DNA of 64,000 bases from contig CBDFML010000009.1 in assembly GCA_965249645.1 (NCBI GenBank), forward strand, positions 186,001 through 250,000, written 5' to 3'. Positions 15,983 to 23,916 of this stretch are shown piece by piece (positions within the stretch are counted from its first letter, which is position 1; each line of letters begins with the position of its first letter). This DNA comes from CAVOEB01 sp965249645 (GTDB lineage Bacteria; Pseudomonadota; Alphaproteobacteria; UBA828; JAPUJA01). Below the pieces are notes generated by a model. The model did not search any database. It saw only the letters and a program-made list of their open reading frames with translations, and was not told where the DNA came from. The position numbers and the translations under genes were made by a program.

Positions 15983-16234
15983 CTTCGCGGCGTTCTCGAC
16001 AATGATATGGCGATCATGGCTGGACTGATAGTTATGGAACCTCTGAGCGCCACCAAGGACCGGAATTTTAAGAGGTTCATGGCCGAGGCGGGTGATTTGG
16101 ACGTGCTAGGCGTCCACTACCCGAAGATGCAGATATTGACCGTTGCGGAGATACTAGAAGGAAAGCGGTTTATGACGCCAAGCGTTGCGGGGAAGGGCGT
16201 TGCGGAACCCAACTTGCCGCTGGCCCTGACATAG
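15983..16234 (+). pseudogene. C-terminal fragment, probably of a site-specific DNA methyltransferase
   Basis: About 83 codons, fused in frame to antisense IS21 DNA, ending at TAG 16234. The text LDNDMAIMAGLIVMEPL, RNFKRFMAEAGDLDVLGVHYP and MQILTVAEILEGKRFMTP resembles the tail of Mod-type DNA methylases as I recall them. No catalytic motif is present. If the call is right, a restriction-modification gene was destroyed by the IS21-associated rearrangement. Confidence 0.45.
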
Positions 16235-16288
16235 CAGATCGAGCCCGTATCTACTTATCCCGCATCGTTTTCCCCTTCCGTTCGCGTT

Positions 16289-16308
16289 TTGCGCGGATAT
16301 CCGCGCAA
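16289..16308. promoter_or_regulatory. 20-bp perfect palindrome near the tRNA attachment site
   Basis: TTGCGCGGATATCCGCGCAA is its own reverse complement. It sits 55 bp from the repeated tRNA segment, inside the island. It could be a protein-binding site left from the integration module or a cruciform-prone sequence; no gene is adjacent to explain it. Confidence 0.4.
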
Positions 16309-16366
16309 CTCTGGCAGTCCAGTTATCAGAGTGCCAAGTCTAACCTGTTGATCCACCAGTGAAAAA

Positions 16367-16441
16367 TGGTGGGCGCTGCTGGGTTCGAACCAGCGACCCC
16401 CGCCGTGTGAAGACGGTGCTCTCCCGCTGAGCTAAGCGCCC
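16367..16441 (-). tRNA. tRNA-Val (anticodon CAC)
   Basis: A 75-base cloverleaf is readable on the minus strand: acceptor GGGCGCT/AGCGCCC, D arm GCTC/GAGC, anticodon stem CCGTC/GGCGG with loop TTCACAC (anticodon CAC, reading GTG), T arm GCTGG TTCGAAC CCAGC, and encoded CCA. It is intact and serves as the boundary of the island, which lies on its 3' side. Confidence 0.95.
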
Positions 16442-16560
16442 CTCCTAGCGGCCTCACCCTTTATCGGCCCGCATCGCGCCTGTCAACCGAGTGCGCGCGA
16501 GGCCCGATCGATCGGGCCTTGGGGCATTGTTCCGCACGCCCGCCAGCCGACGGTCAGGCA

Positions 16561-17250
16561 TTAATCGTCCCGCGTGCCGAGCCGGCCCAGCGCGCCGGGC
16601 AGTTGGGCGAATTCGTCGATGATCTGGTCGGCGCCAAGCTCGGCGACGGGCACGCGCGAATAGCCGTAGCTGACCGCGACCGAGGCCACGCGAGCGTTTT
16701 TCGCTGCCTCAATATCGGTTTCCGTGTCGCCGACCATGACAACTGAGGCGGGTTCGGCCTGGAGATGCTCGATCACAGCGTAAACATGAGCGGCGTCGGG
16801 CTTTTGGGCAGGCGCCTCGCCGCGCCCGACGACGCTGCTAAAGAACTGGTCCAGGCCCAGACCCTCGAGGGTCTCTTTCGCTCCCTGGTGGGGCTTGTTG
16901 GTGCAGAGCCCGAAGCGCACTCCCGTGCTCCGCAACCGGTCGAGGGTTTCGACCACGCCGGGAAACGGGCGCGTGAGTTCGAGATGATGGGCGTAGAAGA
17001 GCTCGATGGCGCGGGTGACGTGGATTTCGAACTCGTCCAGGTCGGGCAGTTTGCCGGTTGCCTCGAAGGCGTGCTCCAGGAGGGCGACGATCCCGTAGCC
17101 CATGAAGTTGCGCACCTGATCGAGGCTGACGGCGGGCCGGTCCAGCTCGTCGAACAGTCGATTGACCGTGGCCAGAAACTCGGGCGCGCTGTCGACGATG
17201 GTGCCGTCGAGGTCGAGAATCACGGCGTCGGGACGCAAGGGCATGGGCAA
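16561..17250 (-). CDS. gph: HAD-superfamily phosphoglycolate phosphatase
   Basis: 229 residues. Motif I is VILDLDGTIVDS (two aspartates), motif II is LCTNKPH, and motif III/IV is KPDAAHVYAV with MVGDTETDIEAAKNA; a helical cap lies between motifs I and II. This is the standard layout of Gph, which removes 2-phosphoglycolate. The Met two codons later is an equally good start, and neither has a strong ribosome-binding site. The gene is divergent from glmU, an arrangement common in alphaproteobacteria, and is the first chromosomal gene outside the island. Confidence 0.85.
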   Translation of the reverse strand: MPMPLRPDAVILDLDGTIVDSAPEFLATVNRLFDELDRPAVSLDQVRNFMGYGIVALLEHAFEATGKLPDLDEFEIHVTRAIELFYAHHLELTRPFPGVVETLDRLRSTGVRFGLCTNKPHQGAKETLEGLGLDQFFSSVVGRGEAPAQKPDAAHVYAVIEHLQAEPASVVMVGDTETDIEAAKNARVASVAVSYGYSRVPVAELGADQIIDEFAQLPGALGRLGTRDD

Positions 17251-17413
17251 GGCTCGCGAGGGAAGGAGCGAGAAAGGCGGGTAGGATACATCATCCCTCC
17301 CGGCGGGTCAGGCAACGGGCCGGGCGCGGTCAAGCGGAGGTTTGCCGCGGCATCGCTGCTTCGCTATTGTGGGCGCCCCTTTTCCACAGATCAGCGTGGT
17401 TCACCGTAAACCG

Positions 17414-18772
17414 ATGTCCGACGTCGCTGTAGTTATCCTTGCCGCCGGCAGGGGAACCCGCATGAAGTCCGAGCGCCCCAAGGTGCTCCACCCGATCGCC
17501 GGCCGGCCGATGATCCTTCATCTTCTGGATGGCGTCGCAGCCCAGGCGCCGGCACGCACCGTCATCGTCCGCGCGGCCGATGCACCGGCGCTCGACGAGG
17601 CGCTGGCGACGTCGCCGATCCCGGTCGAGACGGTGGTGCAGGAAGAGCGCCGGGGCACCGGTCATGCGCTGCTTCAGGCGAAAGAGAAGCTGGCCGGCTT
17701 TTCCGGCGATTTGCTCGTGCTCTACGGCGACGCACCACTGGCGGAGCCCCGGACCATGCGTGCCCTGCTCGATGCCCAGAAGAGCGCGCTCGAGCCATCG
17801 CTCGTGGTGCTTGGCATGCGGCCCATCGATGTCGGTGAATACGGCCGCCTGATTACCGATATCAACGACCTGCTGATCTCGATTGTCGAATTCCGTGATG
17901 CAACACCCGACCAGCTCGACGAAGAGACCCTGTGCAACGCCGGACCCCTCGCCGGTTCGGCGAAGCTGATCTTCGACCTGCTTGACGAAGTCGGCAGCGA
18001 TAACGCGAAGGGCGAATATTACCTGACCGATATCGTTGGGTTGGCGCGCGGCCGCGGGCTCGATTGCGCGGTGGTCGAGGCGGATGCCACCGAGGCGCTG
18101 GGTGTGAATTCCCGTGCCGATCTGGCGGCGCTCGAGGCGATCGTGCAGGAGCGCCTGCGTGGGGGTGCGCTGGAAAAGGGTGCGACGCTCACGGACCCGG
18201 CCGCCACCTGGTTCAGCTTCGATACCAAGTTGGGGCGGGATGTGAGCATCGGCCCCAACGTGCAATTCGGCCCCGGCGTCGAAGTCGGCGACAACGTGGA
18301 GATCCGCGCCTTTTGCCATCTGGAGGGCGCAAAGGTGGGGGCGGGCGCGACCATCGGCCCGTTTGCCCGGCTGCGCCCGGGCGCGGTGATCGGCGAGGGT
18401 GCACGGGTCGGAAATTTCGTCGAAATCAAAAACGCAACTGTCGAGGCAGGGGCCAAGATCAACCACCTCGCCTATATCGGCGACGCCCGGGTGGGTGAGA
18501 AGGCCAATGTGGGCGCGGGCACCATTACCTGCAACTACGACGGCATCCGCAAGGCGCAGACCGAAATCGGGGCGGGGGCGTTCATCGGCTCGAACAGCGC
18601 GCTGGTCGCACCCGTCAAGATCGGGGACGGTGCCGTGGTCGGCGCGGGCAGCACGATCACACACGACGTCGAGGCCGATGCCATCGCCGTGGCGCGGGGC
18701 GAACAGACGGCCTCGCCCGGCGGGGCAAAACGCCGGCGCGAGCAGGCCGCCAAGGCCGAGAAGAACGACTAA
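17414..18772 (+). CDS. glmU: Bifunctional GlcNAc-1-P uridylyltransferase/GlcN-1-P acetyltransferase
   Basis: 452 residues, normal length. The N-terminal nucleotidyltransferase shows ILAAGRGTRMKSERPKVLH and the VLYGDAPL metal-site region. From about residue 245 a left-handed beta-helix of hexapeptide repeats follows (for example IGPNVQFGPGVEVGDNVEI), with AGTITCNYDGIRK for acetyl transfer. It makes UDP-GlcNAc for peptidoglycan and lipid A. The Met at 17414 is chosen because it matches the family start; the frame opens earlier. glmS follows 141 bp downstream and glmM is at 57.4 kb, so the whole pathway from fructose-6-phosphate is in this window. Confidence 0.95.
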   Translation: MSDVAVVILAAGRGTRMKSERPKVLHPIAGRPMILHLLDGVAAQAPARTVIVRAADAPALDEALATSPIPVETVVQEERRGTGHALLQAKEKLAGFSGDLLVLYGDAPLAEPRTMRALLDAQKSALEPSLVVLGMRPIDVGEYGRLITDINDLLISIVEFRDATPDQLDEETLCNAGPLAGSAKLIFDLLDEVGSDNAKGEYYLTDIVGLARGRGLDCAVVEADATEALGVNSRADLAALEAIVQERLRGGALEKGATLTDPAATWFSFDTKLGRDVSIGPNVQFGPGVEVGDNVEIRAFCHLEGAKVGAGATIGPFARLRPGAVIGEGARVGNFVEIKNATVEAGAKINHLAYIGDARVGEKANVGAGTITCNYDGIRKAQTEIGAGAFIGSNSALVAPVKIGDGAVVGAGSTITHDVEADAIAVARGEQTASPGGAKRRREQAAKAEKND

Positions 18773-18867
18773 GGCAAAATCCGATGAGGGGAAATTGTCC
18801 GGATATCGCGAGTCCGCAAGTGCGAACCGCCGCTTATGCGACTAAAGCCTCCGTGGCGAACGAACGC

Positions 18868-18896
18868 CGTATAGTTTTCTTGTGCAAAGCTATACG
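18868..18896 (+). promoter_or_regulatory. Small dyad just upstream of glmS
   Basis: CGTATAG and CTATACG form a 7-bp stem around 15 bases, ending 17 bp before the glmS start. It could be an operator or an RNA stem near the ribosome-binding region. There is no trace of a glmS ribozyme. The assignment is weak. Confidence 0.3.
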
Positions 18897-18913
18897 AACA
18901 AGGTTTTAGCGCC

Positions 18914-20740
18914 ATGTGCGGCATTATCGGGGTGATCGGGACCGGCGAGGTAGCGCCCCGGCTGCTCGACGGGCTGCACCGGCTGGAATATCGAGGCTAT
19001 GATTCGGCGGGCATTGCGACGCTCCTCAATGGCGGCATCGCGCGACGCCGGGCGCAAGGCAAGCTCGCCAATCTTGCCCGCGCGCTGGACGCCGAACCGG
19101 TCGGCGGCGAGGTCGGTATCGGCCATACCCGCTGGGCCACCCACGGCGTGCCGAGCGCGGACAACGCCCACCCCCATGCGACCGAGCGGGTCGCCGTGGT
19201 GCATAATGGCATCATCGAGAATTTTCAGGCCCTGCGCGACGAACTCGAGGCGCTGGGCCATATCTTCGTGACCCAGACCGACACCGAGGTGATCCCCCAT
19301 CTGATCACCCAGAAGCTGGTCGAGGGGAACTCGCCGCAAGACGCGGTGCGGGCGGCTCTGGGGCGGCTCGAAGGAGCCTTCGCTCTGGCCGTGCTGTTCG
19401 CGGGCGAGAACGACCTGCTGATCTGCGCCCGGCGCGGTGCGCCGCTGGCGGTCGGGCACGGCGAGGGCGAGATGTACCTGGCCTCGGACGCAGTGGCGTT
19501 GGCGCCGCTGACCCGCCAGATCACCTATCTGGAAGAGGGCGATTGGGCGGAGCTCAGCCGCGCCGGTGCCATCCTCCACGATGCGAGCGGGGCGGTGGTC
19601 GAGCGCCCGGTGAGCGAGGCCCATGTCGGCGGTGAGGAGGTCGGCAAGCGCAATTTCGAGCATTTCATGCTCAAGGAAATCTACGAGCAGCCCGCGGTGA
19701 TGGGCGATACGCTGAACGCCTATTACAACCCCGCGGGTCATACTGTCCGCCTGCCGCCCCAAGCGGAATTTACCGCCGCGGAGCTGACCCGGCTCACACT
19801 GGTGGCGTGCGGCACGTCGTATTACGCCGGCCTGGTCGCCAAATACTGGCTGGAACAGGTCGCGCGTCTGCCCGTGGAGATCGATATCGCCTCGGAGTTC
19901 CGTTACCGCGGCGCGCCGCTGCCCGCCGGCGGCGCCGCGCTGATGATCTCGCAATCGGGCGAGACTGCCGACACCCTGGCCGCCCTTCGGTTCGTCAAGG
20001 AGCAGGGTCAGAGGGTGATCGCGGTGGTCAACGTGCCCGAAAGTTCAATGGCGCGGGATTGCGACCTGCTGCTGCCGACCTATGCGGGCCCCGAAATCGG
20101 AGTCGCTTCGACCAAAGCGTTCACCTGCCAGCTCGTGACCCTGGCCTGCTTCGCCATCGCGGTGGCGCGCGAGCGCGGCGCGATCGACGGCGCTACGGAG
20201 GCCCGGCTTGCGCAGGCCATGGCCGAGGTGCCCTCACGGGCGGCGGAAGTGCTCAACCACGACGAGCGTATCCGCGCGCTCTCGGCGAGCCTCGCGAATG
20301 CCAGGGGGATCCTCTATATCGGCCGGGGCAATGTTTATCCCGTGGCGCTCGAAGGCGCGCTCAAGCTCAAGGAGCTTTCCTACATGCACGCCGAGGGCTT
20401 CGCGGCGGGCGAGCTGAAGCACGGGCCCATCGCGCTGATCGACGACAAGATGCCGGTGATCGTGCTCGCCCCCTCGGGGCCGCTGTTCGACAAGACGGCG
20501 TCGAACCTTCAGGAAGTGGCGGCGCGGGGCGGCCGGGTGGTGCTGATTTCGGACGCGGCCGGGATCGACCGGCTGGGCGGCCTGGCCGAAATGTCCGTCG
20601 AGATCCCGGTGGTCGATCCCTTCGTCGCACCTCTGCTTTACACCATACCGGTCCAGCTCCTCGCCTATCACACGGCAGCGCAAAGAGGCACCGACATCGA
20701 CCAGCCGCGCAATCTGGCCAAAAGCGTGACGGTGGAATGA
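18914..20740 (+). CDS. glmS: Glutamine-fructose-6-phosphate aminotransferase (isomerizing)
   Basis: 608 residues. Met is followed directly by Cys (MCGIIGVIG), the N-terminal nucleophile of the glutaminase domain. GYDSAGIA and HTRWATHG complete that half. The isomerase half has two SIS folds (VACGTSYYAGLVAKYW, SQSGETADTLAALR) and ends QPRNLAKSVTVE, the conserved C-terminus. It makes glucosamine-6-phosphate, the first step to UDP-GlcNAc. The stop overlaps the start of the next gene (ATGA). Confidence 0.97.
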   Translation: MCGIIGVIGTGEVAPRLLDGLHRLEYRGYDSAGIATLLNGGIARRRAQGKLANLARALDAEPVGGEVGIGHTRWATHGVPSADNAHPHATERVAVVHNGIIENFQALRDELEALGHIFVTQTDTEVIPHLITQKLVEGNSPQDAVRAALGRLEGAFALAVLFAGENDLLICARRGAPLAVGHGEGEMYLASDAVALAPLTRQITYLEEGDWAELSRAGAILHDASGAVVERPVSEAHVGGEEVGKRNFEHFMLKEIYEQPAVMGDTLNAYYNPAGHTVRLPPQAEFTAAELTRLTLVACGTSYYAGLVAKYWLEQVARLPVEIDIASEFRYRGAPLPAGGAALMISQSGETADTLAALRFVKEQGQRVIAVVNVPESSMARDCDLLLPTYAGPEIGVASTKAFTCQLVTLACFAIAVARERGAIDGATEARLAQAMAEVPSRAAEVLNHDERIRALSASLANARGILYIGRGNVYPVALEGALKLKELSYMHAEGFAAGELKHGPIALIDDKMPVIVLAPSGPLFDKTASNLQEVAARGGRVVLISDAAGIDRLGGLAEMSVEIPVVDPFVAPLLYTIPVQLLAYHTAAQRGTDIDQPRNLAKSVTVE

Positions 20741-21915
20741 GCGGCGCGGGCATGGACCCGGTGTTTCCCGCGGACCATCCCGAGTTGCGCGACGGCGTGC
20801 GCGCCTTGTGCGCGGCCTATCCCGGCGAATACTGGCGCAAAAAGGACCGGGAGCGGGCCTATCCGGAAGAGTTCGTCACCGCGCTGACGGAGGCCGGTTA
20901 TCTCGCTGCGCTGGTTCCCGAGGACTTTGGCGGCAGCGGGCTCGGAATCGGCGAAGCGACGGCAATTCTCGAGGAAGTCCACAGCGCGGGCTGCAACGGG
21001 GCGGCATGCCACGCCCAGATGTACATCATGGGCACGCTGCTCCGCCACGGCGGCGACGAGATCAAGGCGCGCTTCCTGCCGGGCATCGCGAGCGGCGCGC
21101 TTCGCCTCCAGGCGTTCGGCGTGACCGAGCCCGCGAGCGGCTCTGACACCACGCGTCTGCGCACGAAGGCGGTTCGCCGCGGCGACGTTTATGTCGTCAA
21201 CGGGCAGAAAATCTGGACCTCGCGGGCCGAGCATTCCGATCTGATGCTGCTGCTCGCGCGCACCACGCCGGTGGCCGAGGGAACCAAACGCACCGAGGGG
21301 CTCTCGGTGTTCCTGGTCGATCTGCGCGACGCGGTGGGCAAAGAGCTGACCATCGAGCCGATCCGCACCATGATCAATCACGCGACGACAGAAGTCTTCT
21401 TCGACGATCTAGAAGTGCCGGTCGAAAACCTCGTGGGCGAAGAGGGCAAGGGCTTTCGATACATTCTCGACGGCATGAACGCCGAGCGGGTGCTGATCGG
21501 CGCCGAATGCATCGGCGATGCCCGCTGGTTCATCGACCGGGCGCGCGCCTACGCCAACGAGCGGGTGATCTTCGAGCGGCCCATCGGGCAGAACCAGGGC
21601 GTCCAGTTTCCCATCGCGCGGGCCTACGCCCAGGCCCGCGCCGCCGCACTGATGGTGCGCGAGGCGGCGGCCTTGTTCGACGCCGGCAAACCCTGCGGTG
21701 CGGAAGCCAACATGGCCAAGCTGCTCGCCTCGGAGGCTTCCTGGGCGGCGGCCGACATGTGCCTGCAGACCCACGGCGGCTTCGGATTCGCCGAGGAATA
21801 CGACGTGGAACGCAAATTCCGCGAAACCCGGCTGATGCAGGTGGCGCCGATCTCGACCAACATGGTACTGGCCTATCTGGCCCAGCACGTCCTCGGCCTG
21901 CCGCGTTCGTACTGA
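20737..21915 (+). CDS. Acyl-CoA dehydrogenase
   Basis: 392 residues with the three-domain acyl-CoA dehydrogenase fold: a helical N-terminus, a mid beta-domain with TEPASGSDTTRLRTKA and YVVNGQKIWTSRAEHSD, and a C-terminal helical domain. The C-terminal block GGFGFAEEYDVERKFRE carries the probable catalytic glutamate. It oxidises an acyl-CoA to the 2-enoyl-CoA using FAD. The start overlaps the glmS stop by four bases, so translation is coupled although the functions are unrelated; a Met five codons later is possible. Acyl chain preference is not predictable. Confidence 0.9.
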   Translation: MSGAGMDPVFPADHPELRDGVRALCAAYPGEYWRKKDRERAYPEEFVTALTEAGYLAALVPEDFGGSGLGIGEATAILEEVHSAGCNGAACHAQMYIMGTLLRHGGDEIKARFLPGIASGALRLQAFGVTEPASGSDTTRLRTKAVRRGDVYVVNGQKIWTSRAEHSDLMLLLARTTPVAEGTKRTEGLSVFLVDLRDAVGKELTIEPIRTMINHATTEVFFDDLEVPVENLVGEEGKGFRYILDGMNAERVLIGAECIGDARWFIDRARAYANERVIFERPIGQNQGVQFPIARAYAQARAAALMVREAAALFDAGKPCGAEANMAKLLASEASWAAADMCLQTHGGFGFAEEYDVERKFRETRLMQVAPISTNMVLAYLAQHVLGLPRSY

Positions 21916-22067
21916 TACAAAGCGGCGCGCGCGAGCATCGCGCGGGCCGGCGGGGGTCCCATGAGCGGGACGGGGCCGCGGCGGCGGAGGACGCCGCGGT
22001 GTCTTGACGCGCTCACGCGCCGCGCAGGCTCTCGCCGCAGTGGCGGCGGCCCGCAGTCGCAGGCTTG

Positions 22068-22100
22068 CGATATCCGGACGGCGAAGCCGTCCGGATATCG
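22068..22100 (-). terminator. Perfect 15-bp hairpin between convergent units
   Basis: CGATATCCGGACGGC and GCCGTCCGGATATCG form a 15-bp stem around a GAA loop (TTC on the minus strand). It follows the porin fragment on the minus strand and the acyl-CoA dehydrogenase on the plus strand. No T tract follows on either side, so it is at best a Rho-assisted or structural stop. Part of the stem, GTCCGGATATCG, also occurs at 18797. Confidence 0.45.
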
Positions 22101-22102
22101 GG

Positions 22103-22411
22103 CTAGAACTTCAGGATCGCCTCCGCGAACAGCTTGTCCGTGTCCACCGAATGGGTGTCCGCGCTGTAACTCGCCCAGGTGAGCGACAGGGTCAGGTGCT
22201 TGACCAGGGTCTTGGCAATCTTGAGATCGAGTTCCTCGCCGAGATCGGTGCTGGTGTTCTCGGAATCGAAGTCGTGGTAGATCGCCCACAACTTGACACC
22301 GCCGGCCACGCTGTCGCCGGGCACGGTGTAGACCAGCTTGGCGCGTTTTTCCTCGATGCCGTCCGCCGGCGTACTGCCGGAGCGGGGGATACCCCCGGAT
22401 TCGCGCTACAC
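22103..22411 (-). pseudogene. C-terminal fragment of an outer-membrane porin
   Basis: About 100 codons ending at TAG 22103, with an in-frame stop just upstream and no start codon. The peptide has alternating beta-strand character (GGVKLWAIYHDFDSE, LDLKIAKTLVKHLTLSLTWASY) and ends FAEAILKF with a terminal phenylalanine, as in alginate/phosphate-selective porin relatives. The rest of the gene is gone. Confidence 0.55.
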
Positions 22412-22506
22412 TGTCTGGCGCGACCCGCGTTATGTCATTGACGCAGGTCACAAAATCGCCGGAAGGCGTGTGAATTCGTCGGGGGTCAAACCGTCGTGGG
22501 GCGGGA

Positions 22507-23298
22507 TCAGTCCGTTTTGCCTTTATCCCGGAAGCGGGGCGGGCGCTTCTCGCGCAGAGCCTGGCCGCCTTCGCGCGACTCGTCGGTGTCGTAATAGAGC
22601 TTGAGCGCAACCGTGCCCAGTGCGCTCACGCCGCGGATATGTTCCGTGGCGGCATTGAATGAGCGCTTGGCGATGGCAAGGGCGGTGGGGCTTTTTTCGG
22701 CAATCTCGGCGCACCAAGCGGCAACTTCGCCGTCCAGCTCGGCGTCGGGAACGACGGCGTTGACGAGTCCCATGGCAAGCGCCTCGGCCGCTGAATAGCG
22801 GCGGCACAGGTACCACATTTCCCGCGCCTTCTTTTCACCCACGACGTGGGCGAGATAGGCGGTGCCAAAACCCGGATCGACGGAGCCCATCTTGGGGCCG
22901 ACCTGGCCGAATATGGCGCTCTCCCCCGCGAGCGTGAGATCGCACAGGGTGGCCAGCACGTTGCCGCCGCCGATGGCGTAGCCGCGCACCTTGGCGATCA
23001 CCGGTTTGGGCATGTCGCGGATGGTGGTGTGCAGCTCCTCGAGGGGAAAGCCGATCATGCCGCGCTTGCCGTAGCCGGCCGCCTCGTGGCTCTTCTGATC
23101 GCCCCCGGTGCAGAAGGCCTTATCGCCCGCCCCCGTCAGCACGATCGACGCGATCGCGTCGTCCCATCCTGCCTGGTTGAACGCGTCGATCAGCTCGTCG
23201 CCGGTGCGGCTGCGAAAGGCGTTAAAGACCTCGGGCCGATTGATGGTGATAGTCGCCGTGGCGTCGGCGACATCGTAGAGAATATCCTGATAGTCCAT
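22507..23298 (-). CDS. badI: BadI-like 2-ketocyclohexanecarboxyl-CoA hydrolase (crotonase family)
   Basis: 263 residues from the ATG at 23298, which has AAAGGGG eight bases upstream. It is a crotonase-fold protein: INRPEVFNAFR, GAGDKAFCTGGDQ and GYAIGGGNVLATLCDLT form the CoA and oxyanion sites, and GQVGPKMGSVDPGFGTAYLA is the MenB/BadI signature. Recalled BadI of Rhodopseudomonas shares long identical stretches, including CTGGDQ and LKLYYDTDESREG. BadI opens the alicyclic ring of 2-oxocyclohexane-carboxyl-CoA. MenB is the nearest alternative, but no menaquinone gene is nearby. No other bad genes are nearby either, so the in vivo substrate is an inference. Confidence 0.75.
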   Translation of the reverse strand: MDYQDILYDVADATATITINRPEVFNAFRSRTGDELIDAFNQAGWDDAIASIVLTGAGDKAFCTGGDQKSHEAAGYGKRGMIGFPLEELHTTIRDMPKPVIAKVRGYAIGGGNVLATLCDLTLAGESAIFGQVGPKMGSVDPGFGTAYLAHVVGEKKAREMWYLCRRYSAAEALAMGLVNAVVPDAELDGEVAAWCAEIAEKSPTALAIAKRSFNAATEHIRGVSALGTVALKLYYDTDESREGGQALREKRPPRFRDKGKTD

Positions 23299-23442
23299 CG
23301 GGTTCACCCCTTTCGTGTCGCCACGATAGGAAAGCGGAGCGGAGCGGTCAAAAGATTTGCGATGCGATGGACTGTTTGCGGGCGCTGGCGCCCGGCTTTT
23401 TGGGCACAGCTGCCCCTCGGCTACGCCCCGGTGCGCGAGCCG

Positions 23443-23667
23443 CTAGCTGTTCCCGAGATTGCCGAACTTTTTGCGGAACTTGGAGAGCTGGCCCGCGGTC
23501 TCCATCAGCCGCGTGTTGCCGCCGGTCCAGGCCGGATGGGTCGAAGGATCGACGTCGAGCGACATGCTGTCGCCCTCCTTGCCCCAGGTCGACTGGGTCT
23601 TGAAGCTGGTCCCGTCGGTCATCACCACGGTGATCTCATGGTAATCGGGATGGATGTCTTTCTTCAT
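23443..23667 (-). CDS. rpmE: 50S ribosomal protein L31
   Basis: 74 residues beginning MKKDIHPDYHEITVVMTDGT and including THPAWTGGNTRL, the L31 signature. The zinc-binding CxxC seen in some L31 proteins is absent, as in many alphaproteobacteria. It lies divergent from an MsbA-like ABC exporter, a neighbourhood common in this class. Confidence 0.95.
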   Translation of the reverse strand: MKKDIHPDYHEITVVMTDGTSFKTQSTWGKEGDSMSLDVDPSTHPAWTGGNTRLMETAGQLSKFRKKFGNLGNS

Positions 23668-23916
23668 GGCCGATCTCCAGAAACAACGAGCGCGGGTTAT
23701 ACCGCGATAGCGCCGATGTGCGCAAGCGGGAGGATTCTCGAAATTGCGGCTATCGTTCGGCTTCGCCTCTCTACTTGAGCTGATGTTTCACGGCTTGAGC
23801 CGGAAGGCCACGCTTGTTATATGGAGCGCCGGACTTGAGGGCGGGGAGCCCAGCATCATGAAAACCGCGAGAGCCACGGACGGCGCCCCGATCCGGGCGC
23901 GCGCCGGAGAGCGCCG

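Larger units (their letters stand above)
4621..16415. mobile_element. Degraded genomic island inserted at tRNA-Val
   Basis: The two edges carry the same 53 bases in the same orientation: 4621-4673 (isolated tRNA 3' half) and 16363-16415 (part of the intact tRNA-Val gene). This is the footprint left by tyrosine-recombinase integration into a tRNA 3' end. Everything between looks foreign: two insertion sequences, a phage lysis cassette, an autotransporter, fragments of IS630, helicase zinc-finger, lysozyme and methyltransferase genes, and an unknown gene. No integrase or excisionase is visible, so the island has probably lost the means to move. Both flanks are ordinary chromosomal genes. Confidence 0.75.

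Noticed and set aside
18773..18913. A glmS ribozyme upstream of glmS
   Set aside because: The spacer is only 141 bp, and I see no ribozyme core; glmS ribozymes are typical of Firmicutes.
23373..23404. Hairpin GGGCGC/GCGCCC followed by CTTTTTG as a terminator
   Set aside because: On the strand with the T run there is no gene upstream, and for the minus-strand rpmE gene the T run is on the wrong side.
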